From: Gemmatimonadales bacterium
GTDB taxonomy: Bacteria; Gemmatimonadota; Gemmatimonadetes; Gemmatimonadales; GWC2-71-9
Direction: 5' to 3'
NCBI GenBank assembly: GCA_019637315.1
Contig: JAHBVU010000006.1
Coordinates: forward strand, 62,001-126,000
Length of the DNA stretch: 64,000 nt
The translations under genes and the position numbers were made by a program. This document shows, piece after piece, positions 35,634 through 44,777 of the stretch (positions within the stretch are counted from its first letter, which is position 1; the number at the start of each line of letters is the position of its first letter). The notes under the pieces were generated by a model. The model saw nothing but the letters and a program-made list of their open reading frames with translations, was not told the DNA's origin and did no database searches.

Positions 35634-36816
35634 CCCACTCGTGCTGGCCCGCCACCCGGTGCGGGTCGGCCTTACCCAGCAAGGCCAGCACATAGGCGCG
35701 TTGCCGCCAGAAGAGCAGCGCGCCGATCCAGACGGCAAAGCCGAGGAGTAATCCTTCTATCAGGCTTGCGCCGTACCCCGGCGAGAACCCCCGCAACCCG
35801 ATCAGCACGCCCCCTGCAGCCGCGCTCGAGGTGAGAGCACCGACTCGTCCGATCGGGGCCCGATCCGCAGCCCGGCTCAGAATCTCCGCAGTGGCGTAGC
35901 CGATCACACTGCATACGGCCATCAGCTCGAGGAGCTGCAGAATCCCGGCATTGCCCAGCTCACGGACCGGACGGCTGGGCAGCACCCCGCCTTGCCAGGT
36001 CGCGGCTAGGTCTACCACCGGCCAGAGCGCCACGCAGAGGAGATAGACCGTCAAGGGAACCAGGGCCCGCCGCACCGTTGGCACTTCGTATCGTCGCCCG
36101 TCCGGTTCGGCTCGGGTCAGGTACTCGCCCAGCAAGAGCACGCCCAGCGCGACCGAAAGCGAACACGAGATCAGAAAGGTCGGTTCGAGAAACCAGCCCG
36201 GAGCAAGCCCAACGGCAAACAGCAAACCGCCGAACAACGCGACCACGACCTTTGGCACACCTCGTGGCACCAGATGATGCCGCGCAACCGAAGCAAGGAT
36301 CACCGCCACGCCGAGCCCGACGAGCCCGAGCAGCCAGCGGCGAACCGGATCACCGTCGTGACCCAGACCGGACAGCCACAGGAGCGGAATGGTGAGGTAC
36401 ACCAGCCCCATCAGCGGCAAGTCGAGGGCGAGTACCCCGACCCGAGAGCTGCGCATCAGCGTCCGCCGGATGGCTTGGTAGACGAGCCCGCCAAGCCCGG
36501 CGCCGAGCGTATTGGTCACCAAGTCGATCAGGGAGGGAGACCGCGCCGGCAGCAACTGCTGCAGCAGTTCGACCGACAAGCTGAGCCCGGCACCGATCAG
36601 GACGGGCTGCCAGCGCCCGGCAAACGCCACGACGAAGCCCAGGGGTACGAAGAGAGCGATGTTCTGCACCACGTCGGCGACGGTCGCAAAGCCGACCAGC
36701 CGGAGTCCGGTGGGCGGCTCGAAGCCAAACGGCACCAGGGTCACGACGACGATGACAACGACGAGATACCAGGTGAGGGCCAGCCCGAGGCGACGTTGGG
36801 TTCGATCGATCGTCAC
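35593..36816 (-). CDS. VanZ-family membrane protein
   Basis: The protein has about 407 residues and 10 or more predicted helices. The first 150 residues form the VanZ domain, with the conserved QNIALFVPLGF and LSVELLQQLLP followed by DLVTNTLGAGLGG. The rest is a hydrophobic region without a recognised domain. VanZ proteins are linked to glycopeptide tolerance and phospholipid scrambling, but most are uncharacterised. No ATG is available near the start: GTG at 36816 follows an AGGCTAGG element and GTG at 36846 is an alternative. It overlaps the convergent phosphatase gene at its 3' end. Confidence 0.85.
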   Translation of the reverse strand: MTIDRTQRRLGLALTWYLVVVIVVVTLVPFGFEPPTGLRLVGFATVADVVQNIALFVPLGFVVAFAGRWQPVLIGAGLSLSVELLQQLLPARSPSLIDLVTNTLGAGLGGLVYQAIRRTLMRSSRVGVLALDLPLMGLVYLTIPLLWLSGLGHDGDPVRRWLLGLVGLGVAVILASVARHHLVPRGVPKVVVALFGGLLFAVGLAPGWFLEPTFLISCSLSVALGVLLLGEYLTRAEPDGRRYEVPTVRRALVPLTVYLLCVALWPVVDLAATWQGGVLPSRPVRELGNAGILQLLELMAVCSVIGYATAEILSRAADRAPIGRVGALTSSAAAGGVLIGLRGFSPGYGASLIEGLLLGFAVWIGALLFWRQRAYVLALLGKADPHRVAGQHEWANVSLTARRSEAG

Positions 36817-36886
36817 GCCTAGCCTTCGATACAGGACACGATTCACGCTGTCGAAGTATCGGCGTCCTGGCCGGGCAACTTGAGGC

Positions 36887-38875
36887 TCAGCGGACCAGTT
36901 CGACCAGGGTCTGGTTGGTGCCCACGCCGAGGAGCCGGCCATCCGGCTGGCGGTTGAGGCCGAGCAGGAACACGCTGGTAACGGGCGTCAGCGCGGTCCA
37001 GCGAGCCCCGTGGAATCGGAGCATGACGCCCTCGTGGCCAATGGCGTAGTACTCGGTCGGCCCGACGGCCGCGATGGCCCGCAGCTCGACGTCGGCAGAC
37101 GACGGCACCGGATACCAGCTCTGCCCGTCGAAGCGAATGGCAACCCCTGCCTCGCCCACTGCCACAACATCGCGCGGCCCGGTACCGACCACCGCACGCA
37201 AGCGCAGCGCGGTCGGCGTTGGCAAGCGCTCCCAGCCGATACCGCGATAGCGCAGGACGATGCCGCTGTCGCCCACGGCAAAGACATTGCGACCGTCGAC
37301 TCCCCAGATGTGGCGGATGAAAGCGGTCGTCGGCGTCTGGTGGAGACGCCAGACACCGCCGACCCGCTGGATCACGGTGCCGCGATCGCCCGCCGCAAAG
37401 ACGGCATCGGGATCCGTCGGATCGGCCCAGACCGAGCGGAGGAGCACGCGGGTCGGCGTGAGTTCCGTCTGCCACTCCTCGCCGCGCTTGCTGAGCGCAA
37501 GGCCGCTGTCGCCCACGACCAACAGATCGCCAGACGCGGTCAGGGCCATGCCGTAGAGATCCCGACGCAGGAGCGGGCCGACCCGCTCGAACCCGGATCC
37601 GGCCCTGCGCAACAGGGTCCCCGCGCCTCCCGCCAGATAGACCCGACCATCCGCACCAACCGCGGAGGCCGTCAACAGCGGCGAAGACGCGGAGAGCTGC
37701 CAGCCTGCCATCGAGCGTTTGATGACGGTGCCGGCCCAGGCCACCGCCCAAAGCGTGCCGGAAGGATCGAAAGCAGCAGCGCGCAGATTCTCGATGGTGG
37801 CCTGCTGGGGCGCCTGGGTCCACGCCACGCCGTTGAAACTGATGACCGCCCCGGTATTGCCGACCACCACGATGTCACTCTTGTTGCGCCCGGCAATGCC
37901 GAAGAAATCGGCCTGGCTGGGTACCGCGACCGGTCGCCATCCGGTGCCGTCGTAGTGAAGCACGGTGCCGCGAATCCCGACGGCGTAGATGTCGACGGCA
38001 GAAGTGCCCCAGAGGCCGAAGAGCACCAGCCGAGTCGGCGACTCCATGGGGCGCCAGGTGGCACCGTCCCACGTCAGGATCACGCCGTTCTGGCCGCTGG
38101 TGAACAGCTGATCAGGAGCGGTACCCCAGACCGCCCAGAGTTCCGACGCCTCTGCCCCCGGCATCTCGCGCCAGGCGCCTCCTTCGCGCGCAAACGCGAT
38201 CTGCGCACCGACGATGTAGACATGATTCGCGTCGAGCCCCCAGACGGCCAGCAGCGCCTGCTCGGTATCGAGGGAGAGGTTGCGCCAGACCTGGCCGTCG
38301 AAGTGCATGGCCGCCCCGCGGGCGCCAACCGCATAGACGTCGTTTGCCGAGCTGCCCCACACCGAGGTGAGGTCCGCAGTGGTCGGCGTCGACATCTTCT
38401 CCCAGCTCACTCCCGCATCCCGGGTCACCAGCACCACGCCATCAGCACCAACCGCGAAGATGGTCGATGCGTCGGCAGCCCAGACGCCGAGCAGGCTGGC
38501 ATCCGTCAGACCCTGCGAGGCCAGCACCGGCTGGCGCGATGGCAGCGGAGCTCGCACCTCGACGATCGAGGTGCGGCGGCCGATCTGAAACAGTGCCTCG
38601 ACATCGGCGACTCCCGGAGCAAGGGCGGTCATGCGCGGTCCGGTCAGGCCGACGACACTGGGGTTCGAAACCCGCAAGCTCATCGGCTGACTCGGCTCGG
38701 CACGCAGGGTCACCGTATCGCCCGACTCGAGCCAGAGCGCGGCCGGCAGCAAGGTGGGCACCACATCGGGCAGCGGCGTCCCGTCCGGTGAGGTCGGGTC
38801 ACGATCGAGGCATCCGCTCGAGCCAACTGCCAGCAGAGACCAGGTCAGCACCGCGAACGGTCGAAGCAGCTTCAC
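36887..38875 (-). CDS. Lipoprotein with 14 beta-propeller repeats
   Basis: This 662-residue lipoprotein (lipobox near GSSGC, Cys about residue 22) has a short Ig-like region (about 40-105) and then 14 repeats of about 39 residues. A typical unit runs L-x-A-V-W-G, then about six residues, D-V-Y-A-V-G, x-x-G, two or three strand residues, D-G, x-x-W and a proline. This is the YCF48/BNR-like propeller blade, and 14 copies suit two seven-bladed propellers. There is no catalytic motif. It probably serves protein or glycan binding at the cell surface. Its start overlaps the SDR stop (ATGA). Confidence 0.85.
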   Translation of the reverse strand: MKLLRPFAVLTWSLLAVGSSGCLDRDPTSPDGTPLPDVVPTLLPAALWLESGDTVTLRAEPSQPMSLRVSNPSVVGLTGPRMTALAPGVADVEALFQIGRRTSIVEVRAPLPSRQPVLASQGLTDASLLGVWAADASTIFAVGADGVVLVTRDAGVSWEKMSTPTTADLTSVWGSSANDVYAVGARGAAMHFDGQVWRNLSLDTEQALLAVWGLDANHVYIVGAQIAFAREGGAWREMPGAEASELWAVWGTAPDQLFTSGQNGVILTWDGATWRPMESPTRLVLFGLWGTSAVDIYAVGIRGTVLHYDGTGWRPVAVPSQADFFGIAGRNKSDIVVVGNTGAVISFNGVAWTQAPQQATIENLRAAAFDPSGTLWAVAWAGTVIKRSMAGWQLSASSPLLTASAVGADGRVYLAGGAGTLLRRAGSGFERVGPLLRRDLYGMALTASGDLLVVGDSGLALSKRGEEWQTELTPTRVLLRSVWADPTDPDAVFAAGDRGTVIQRVGGVWRLHQTPTTAFIRHIWGVDGRNVFAVGDSGIVLRYRGIGWERLPTPTALRLRAVVGTGPRDVVAVGEAGVAIRFDGQSWYPVPSSADVELRAIAAVGPTEYYAIGHEGVMLRFHGARWTALTPVTSVFLLGLNRQPDGRLLGVGTNQTLVELVR

Positions 38876-39738
38876 GCCAGCTTGCGCTCCAACCGCGCCA
38901 GGACCGACCGGATCACGAAGTCGGTGACCCGGTCCGGCATGAATCGCGTCAGGGCCGCGCGCATCTTCGCATCCTTGCCGACCAGATATCTGGTCCTCGG
39001 TCGCTCCGCGCGCATCGCATCGACGACGGCATCGACGACTGCCTCGGGCGGCACCCCGCGTCGAGCGTTCAGCTCCAGCAGCTTGCCCAGGAAGCGCAAC
39101 TTGTCGCCGTATCGCGCCTCCGCGCTGGGCGGCATCGGCGGAGCAGCGGAAAGCGCGGCGAGCCCCTTCTGCCAGATCGGTGTCCGCACGGCACCAGGCT
39201 CGATCACGACGACGTCGATCCGGTCCGGCGCGAGCTCCAGCCTCAAACCATCGGTGAGCGCCTCGACCGCAAACTTGGACATGCAGTACGGCCCGACGAA
39301 CGGAGTGACCGCCTTGCCGGCAATCGACCCGATATTCACGACCCGGCCCCGGGCCCTTCGAAGCAATGGGATGGCGGCCTGCGTCACCGCCAGGAGGCCA
39401 ATCACATTGACCTCGAAGACGCGCCGGACCTCATCGAGCGGAACGACTTCGAGCGGCCCGCCGCCCGCAATCCCGGCATTGTTGATAAGACCCGCCAGAC
39501 CGGCCCCGCCGAGCTGACTCTCGATGCGAGAGAATGCGGACTCGATCTCGCCGGCATCCGTTACATCGAGTGGAATCGGCTCGAGCCGGGGCGACGCCTG
39601 ACCTCTCAGTCGGTCTCCATCAACTGATTTTCGGACACCGGCGTACACGGTGTACCCGAGACGGTCCAGTTCGAGCGCACAGGCCTCGCCGATGCCGGTC
39701 GACGCACCAGTGACGAGCACAGCAGGATGGCTTACCAT
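38872..39738 (-). CDS. Short-chain dehydrogenase/reductase
   Basis: The 288-residue SDR enzyme has the NAD(P) motif TGASTGIGEA (residues 10-19), the structural NNAG, catalytic Ser in NIGSIAG, and YCMSK with the catalytic Tyr and Lys. The GVRK stretch after the second strand, with Arg and Lys, suggests NADP preference. Length and C-terminal helices resemble classical retinol-dehydrogenase-like SDRs. Substrate is unknown. It is co-transcribed with the downstream propeller lipoprotein. Confidence 0.9.
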   Translation of the reverse strand: MVSHPAVLVTGASTGIGEACALELDRLGYTVYAGVRKSVDGDRLRGQASPRLEPIPLDVTDAGEIESAFSRIESQLGGAGLAGLINNAGIAGGGPLEVVPLDEVRRVFEVNVIGLLAVTQAAIPLLRRARGRVVNIGSIAGKAVTPFVGPYCMSKFAVEALTDGLRLELAPDRIDVVVIEPGAVRTPIWQKGLAALSAAPPMPPSAEARYGDKLRFLGKLLELNARRGVPPEAVVDAVVDAMRAERPRTRYLVGKDAKMRAALTRFMPDRVTDFVIRSVLARLERKLA

Positions 39739-39891
39739 CCGCGGAATCTAGCGGAGGCGACAGACCGTCGTTGCCAGGCCCGCCGACTGACGAAACCAGT
39801 CACAGTGCGGTATCGTATGAGGTTCGTCGCCCGCGGATGCGGGTGCCCGATGTTCCCACGGCCAGATCAGCCCTGATTGAAGGAGTTCCCG

Positions 39892-41034
39892 ATGCGTCGT
39901 GCTCCGCGACTCGTCCTCACTGCCGCGTTTGCCCTCCTCCTGAACGCCCCGATAGCGGCCCAAGGGGGGCGATTCGACCTCGATCGAACCAAGACAGTCC
40001 TGACCGGGATGATCGAGCAGATCATCAAGGAGCGCGGGGTACCGTCGATCTCGATTGCGCTCGTTCGGGGTGACTCGATCGTCTGGAAGGCGGCCTTTGG
40101 CTATGCCAATGTTCGGACCAAGACTGCGGCCACGCCTGAGACGATCTACAGCACCGGCTCGACCTTCAAGGCGGCGACGGCCACAGCGATCATGCAGCTG
40201 GTCGAGCAGGGCAAGCTGCAACTCGATCACCCGGTCAATCGGTATCTCGGTGACGACCGGATTCAGGACCGACTCCAGAGCGAAAAGGCCGTCAACTTTA
40301 CCCACATTCTCTCGCACTGGTCGGGACTGACACCCGGCGCCACTACCAAGCCGATTTGGGGGCGCGAACTGCCCAAGCCGCTGGGTGCGATGACAAGCAC
40401 GCTCTACTCGATCCGGGCACCGGAAACGAAGTACGAGTACAACAACTTCGCATACGGCATGGCGGGTCTCCTGATCGAGAAGATCTCCGGCGTCGAGTAC
40501 GAACAGTATATGGTGACCAATCTGCTCAAGCCGCTGGGCGTTGCCATCGAGCACCCGATCGCACCATCACCGGAAATGGTCGAGCTGATGGCGCTGCCCT
40601 ATATGCCGGGTGGCGCGAGCGGTAAGCCTCGTCCCGTCGCGCAGGTGCACTTCGACGTCTACCCGGCTGGCGACGTGTACCTGACCGCCGAGGACATGGC
40701 CAAGTTCCTGGCGATGCACCTGAATGATGGCATGTATCGTGGCAAGCGGATCATCTCGGAAGCGTCGGCTCGGAAGATGCGGGAGCCGCAGTTCGGCGGA
40801 AACTATGGTCTGGGCTTCGGGATCCAGAAGGATTCGACCAACGGCAACACCCTGATCCTTCACAGCGGCGGCATCCCGGGGCAGAGTTCCTGGATGATCG
40901 GCGACGTCGACGCCAAGGTGGGGGTCTACTACATGTCCAACTCCGGGGCCCCGGTCGGACTCGGCATGGCCGCGATTCGGTTGCTGCGCGGCGAGAACTA
41001 CGTCCCGCCGGCCGCCGGCGCCAGCCGCGACTGA
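39892..41034 (+). CDS. Exported serine hydrolase, beta-lactamase class C fold
   Basis: The 380-residue S12-type protein has a signal peptide (residues 1-24, ending IAAQGG), nucleophile S90 in STGSTFKA (SxxK), a Tyr-containing second motif in YEYNNFAYGM, and the third motif as HSGG in LILHSGGIPG. Such enzymes include carboxypeptidases, esterases and true AmpC lactamases; substrate cannot be told here. AAGGAG lies 7 bases before ATG at 39892, which decides the start over an ATG five codons upstream. Confidence 0.9.
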   Translation: MRRAPRLVLTAAFALLLNAPIAAQGGRFDLDRTKTVLTGMIEQIIKERGVPSISIALVRGDSIVWKAAFGYANVRTKTAATPETIYSTGSTFKAATATAIMQLVEQGKLQLDHPVNRYLGDDRIQDRLQSEKAVNFTHILSHWSGLTPGATTKPIWGRELPKPLGAMTSTLYSIRAPETKYEYNNFAYGMAGLLIEKISGVEYEQYMVTNLLKPLGVAIEHPIAPSPEMVELMALPYMPGGASGKPRPVAQVHFDVYPAGDVYLTAEDMAKFLAMHLNDGMYRGKRIISEASARKMREPQFGGNYGLGFGIQKDSTNGNTLILHSGGIPGQSSWMIGDVDAKVGVYYMSNSGAPVGLGMAAIRLLRGENYVPPAAGASRD

Positions 41035-41042
41035 TCAGCGCC

Positions 41043-41066
41043 CCGGGGCGGTCTGCGCCGCCCCGG
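41043..41066. terminator. Bidirectional terminator between convergent genes
   Basis: CCGGGGCGG (41043-41051) and CCGCCCCGG (41058-41066) form a perfect 9-base stem with a 6-base loop, midway between the serine hydrolase stop and the stop of the repeat metallopeptidase. There is no T-run on either side. Confidence 0.65.
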
Positions 41067-41078
41067 CACCGGCTGCCG

Positions 41079-44000
41079 CTACTCTACCCGCTCGACGATC
41101 GAGCGCACGCCGTCGGAAAAAGTGACGTCGAACCGCCGGCTCGAGGTCCAGATCGCAGCCGACCCGCCGCGTGCGAACGAGAGGATCTCGCCGGTTGCCG
41201 CGTCCCGCACCATCGCCACGGGATAGGTTGCCGCATCCCAGGTCAGACCGGCCTGGACCGGGCTGGGCGCCCTGAGCGCTACCGCCGGGGCCCTCAACTG
41301 GAGCTTGCCGGTGCCTGCCGCAGCCAATCCCTGCACCGAGCGACGCTCGGCCGAGCCGGCCGGGCCGACGACCCGAAGCCGGACGAGGTCGCGATCAGCC
41401 TGGGCATCGAGAGGGAGCGCGGACGAGAAGTGCTCCTCCCGTTCCTGGTCATTATGCGTTTCATGCACGGCAATCGGATAGTTGAAGAGCAGTCGTCCGT
41501 CTGCGGCATAGCCCTCGACCCGGTACGGGCTGCTGGTCGGGGCCAGGGGTGTCGGCGCGGCCAGCCGCAGGGCCGGCTCGAGCTGGATACCGTTGGCCGT
41601 GATCCGACCCCATACCAGCAGCGCACCAACCGTGTTCGCCGAGACCGCCATCGGTGGCGCATAGTTCGGATTCGACTGCCGATAGGCAATCATCGCACGC
41701 CACGTGTAGTCGCTGATCCAGTCCGGACTGCAGTAGCCCATCAGGTCGAAGTGGCCGGTCGGCGATTTGAGGCCCATCGTCGCCAGGTCGAGGCCCCAGC
41801 TGCCGATGGCGCCACCCGCATGAGGATAGTTGGCGTCCGCGCCGGAGACGCCGCCGCACGGCGCATGTGATCGGCCCATGTTGTGACCAAGCTCGTGCGC
41901 CATGACGCCCGAGCCGCTGGGCAGGTGATCCCACCCGATCGAAGCCAGCCAGCCTCCTCCGACGTATCCCATGCCTGCGATGCCGCTGCCGTAGGTCGTC
42001 TTCACCACGCCATAGTAGTAGCGACTGCTGGCATCCGCAGTGCGCAGGTTACGAACCTCGAGCAGGATCGTGCCCCAGGCCCCGTTGCCGTTGTTCGATT
42101 GCAGCACCGGCGCAGTCGTCGTGTAGACCGCCCTCACGTCGGCACTGTAGGCGGCAATCGGCAGCATCTTGAGAGACTGCGCCAGGTACTGCGCCATGTT
42201 GCCTGCCGTCACGTTGCCCTGCAATGCATTCGCCTGCTGCAGCACCGGTACGAAGCGCACTTGCCAGGTCGGCAGGGTCCGCACATCGACGGTCACGGGA
42301 GTCCCTGAGACCGGGTACTGGTTGTCGCTCTCGTTCGACTCAGGCACGGCGTCCGTCGGGTCGACGTCGGCCAGGACTCGCAGGTTGGGCTGCACCAGGG
42401 CGCCTGGGACAGCAAGGTTCCAGGAACTCGCCAGCGTGCCCTCGTTCACGCTGAGCGGTGCACTGGCACCAGGTGCCGCAATCGTCGAGGTCTGCACCAG
42501 CGAGGCCCCGTGATAGAGGCGAACCCGCACCGCGGGGGTTGCGGTATTGGCCTGGTTGGCACGCACAAAGACGCGCAGATAGGCGTCCCGTCCGGTTACG
42601 AGCGGTGTGGTTCCGTCATACTTGGCGATCGGCTGGGTCAGGTACATCCCGTCGATCGTCAGGTTGAGCGTGGCCCCCGGCGCCGACACCGAGTAGGTAA
42701 TCGCTGCGGAGCCAGTGCCACCACTCGGAACGGTAACGTTCTGCGACAGCGGCGTCGGGGCATAGGTAGTTGCCCCGGACACAACGGCCGCCGCCGCCAC
42801 GGAATAGCTGCCCGGCGTCAGCCCGCTCAGCACCTGGCTACCGGTCAGCGCCTGCGAGTAGCCTCCCGGTCCGGTGACCTGTACGCTCGCCAAGGTTCCG
42901 CCAGGCAGCCCCGAGACGGCGACCGACAGCGAGCCTAACGCAATCGTCGCATAGGTCACGGTCGCGGTGCCGGTTGCACCCGCCGTCACCGCGCGAGACT
43001 GCGATGAAGGACTCGCCAGGTAGACTTGCCCGCCTGACGAGACGTTGGACGCTGTGACGGTGTAGCTCCCTGCGGCAAGACCAGTCAGTGTCGTCGTCGC
43101 CGTAACGGCGCGACTGAACCCTCCCGGTCCACTGACCTGCACCGCAGCGCTGGCACCGCCCGGCAGGCCGGCAACGGTCACCGTCAGCGAGCCAAGGGTC
43201 GGTGCATAGGCAACCGTTCTGACTGCCGTACCGCCGATCGTGACCGAAGCGGTCTGCGACGAAGGCGTCGGTTGATATACCTGCCCGCCAGAGGAAACCG
43301 CTCCCGCAGTAATCGTATAGAGCCCCGGCGGCAGCTGGCTCAATCGACCTGTCGCAGGCACCGATTGAATGAAACCACCCGGTCCGCCAACTGTGACGGC
43401 GGCCGCGGTGCCGCCTGGCAGCCCGCTGATCGTCAGATCCAGGGAACCGACCCCCGGACTGTAGCCAACTTGCCGGACCACGGGATCGGCCGAGGCGCTG
43501 ATCGAGACCAGTTGCTGCGCAGGCGCGGCCACGTAGAGCGACCCTCCCGTGACAACATTGGCCGCGGCAATCGTGTAGACACCTGGCGTCAGACCGCGGA
43601 GCGTTTCGGTCGCGACCACCGCGCGCAGGTAGCTGCCCGGGCCACTGACCGTCACACTGCCGTCGGTGCCGGCCGGGAGTCCGTCGACCTGGACTCGCAG
43701 GGTGCCGCTCGCCAGCCGGAACTGGACCTCGGCGGTCGCAGCAACGGCGCCGGCCACGACGTCGACCTGATCCGGGCTGGCCAGCCCGGCAAAACGATCG
43801 CCGGCAACGGTCACCTCGGACGCAGCAATCCGGTAGCGTCCAGGCGTGAGGCCCCTGACAACGGTTGACACAGCAAGCGTGCGCACGAGCCCATCGGGCC
43901 CTTCGAGCCGGATCGAGGGTTCGGTCCCTGGCGGCGCATCACGAACGGTCAGCGCCAGCCGACCGGTCACCTGTCCGTAGTCGATGGCGGCAGGTGCAGC

Positions 44001-44687
44001 AACCGGACCAGGCGTGATCAGGACCAGGAGCGAGTCGACGGTCGGGGCAAACCGATCTTCGTCGATCTGCACCGAACGTGCCTTGACGAGATAGACGCCG
44101 GGGTGCAAGCCGCGCAGCTCATCCGTCCCGGTCGCGCTGCGTGCGGTGCCTTCGGGTCCAGAAACGACGATATCGGCGGCGCCATTCGGAACCCCGGCGA
44201 CCAGCAGCGCCATTCGACCAGTCGTCGGAGTGTACTCGACCGTGACGCTGGCCGTTTCGTTCGAACGAACCGCGACGGTCTGCGTCACGGGCGCGCCACG
44301 GTAGCCGTCGCCGCTGATGTTCTGATCGGCCGCAGCCACCGCATAGGTGCCGGGGGGGAGGCCGGTCAGCGTCTCAGACCCGGCGATGGTCCGGGTGAAA
44401 CCGCTTGCACCTGTAATCGTGACGCTTCCCTGCCCCCCGGTTGGCAGCCCCTCAACCGCAACCGAGAGACTGCCCGGTCGGGCCGGTTCCGGCCCCAGGC
44501 CGCCTTGCTCGGTCCCGCCGCAGCCGGCCAGGAGCGCAGCCAACAGCAGGGGAATAACCCGGGCAAGCTGCAACGGTCGACCCGCCCGGCCGGTTCGAGC
44601 CGCGCCGGCCGTCGGGCCTGTAACTCCCGCAGTGACAAGAGGATCGTCTGAGGCTGGGGGGTTGGGGGTGCGAGTGGATCGGCGCAT
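41079..44687 (-). CDS. Lipoprotein metallopeptidase with seven tandem repeats
   Basis: This lipoprotein of about 1202 residues has its lipobox in LLAALLAGC after an unusually long N-region. Seven tandem repeats of about 85 residues follow, each with G-S-L-x-V-x-V-x-G-L-P-x-G, then G-P-G-G, G-L-x-P-G-x-Y and a closing aromatic strand. A CARDB-like domain and a zinc peptidase domain come next. The zinc site is HELGHNMGRSH (H931, E932, H935, H941), with a Met-turn-like DLMGYCSP after it, so it is a metzincin-like enzyme, perhaps near M66. A C-terminal beta domain ends the protein. The start is uncertain: ATG at 44687 or 44711. It is probably displayed at the surface and degrades proteins or glycoproteins. 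Confidence 0.85.
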   Translation of the reverse strand: MRRSTRTPNPPASDDPLVTAGVTGPTAGAARTGRAGRPLQLARVIPLLLAALLAGCGGTEQGGLGPEPARPGSLSVAVEGLPTGGQGSVTITGASGFTRTIAGSETLTGLPPGTYAVAAADQNISGDGYRGAPVTQTVAVRSNETASVTVEYTPTTGRMALLVAGVPNGAADIVVSGPEGTARSATGTDELRGLHPGVYLVKARSVQIDEDRFAPTVDSLLVLITPGPVAAPAAIDYGQVTGRLALTVRDAPPGTEPSIRLEGPDGLVRTLAVSTVVRGLTPGRYRIAASEVTVAGDRFAGLASPDQVDVVAGAVAATAEVQFRLASGTLRVQVDGLPAGTDGSVTVSGPGSYLRAVVATETLRGLTPGVYTIAAANVVTGGSLYVAAPAQQLVSISASADPVVRQVGYSPGVGSLDLTISGLPGGTAAAVTVGGPGGFIQSVPATGRLSQLPPGLYTITAGAVSSGGQVYQPTPSSQTASVTIGGTAVRTVAYAPTLGSLTVTVAGLPGGASAAVQVSGPGGFSRAVTATTTLTGLAAGSYTVTASNVSSGGQVYLASPSSQSRAVTAGATGTATVTYATIALGSLSVAVSGLPGGTLASVQVTGPGGYSQALTGSQVLSGLTPGSYSVAAAAVVSGATTYAPTPLSQNVTVPSGGTGSAAITYSVSAPGATLNLTIDGMYLTQPIAKYDGTTPLVTGRDAYLRVFVRANQANTATPAVRVRLYHGASLVQTSTIAAPGASAPLSVNEGTLASSWNLAVPGALVQPNLRVLADVDPTDAVPESNESDNQYPVSGTPVTVDVRTLPTWQVRFVPVLQQANALQGNVTAGNMAQYLAQSLKMLPIAAYSADVRAVYTTTAPVLQSNNGNGAWGTILLEVRNLRTADASSRYYYGVVKTTYGSGIAGMGYVGGGWLASIGWDHLPSGSGVMAHELGHNMGRSHAPCGGVSGADANYPHAGGAIGSWGLDLATMGLKSPTGHFDLMGYCSPDWISDYTWRAMIAYRQSNPNYAPPMAVSANTVGALLVWGRITANGIQLEPALRLAAPTPLAPTSSPYRVEGYAADGRLLFNYPIAVHETHNDQEREEHFSSALPLDAQADRDLVRLRVVGPAGSAERRSVQGLAAAGTGKLQLRAPAVALRAPSPVQAGLTWDAATYPVAMVRDAATGEILSFARGGSAAIWTSSRRFDVTFSDGVRSIVERVE

Positions 44688-44777
44688 GAAAGAACTGATG
44701 GCAGGTCGCATGCCCGGGTTGCCAAGGAACCCGACCGGGCGGACATTCTATCGTATCCCCTCCACGAGGCTCCGTCG

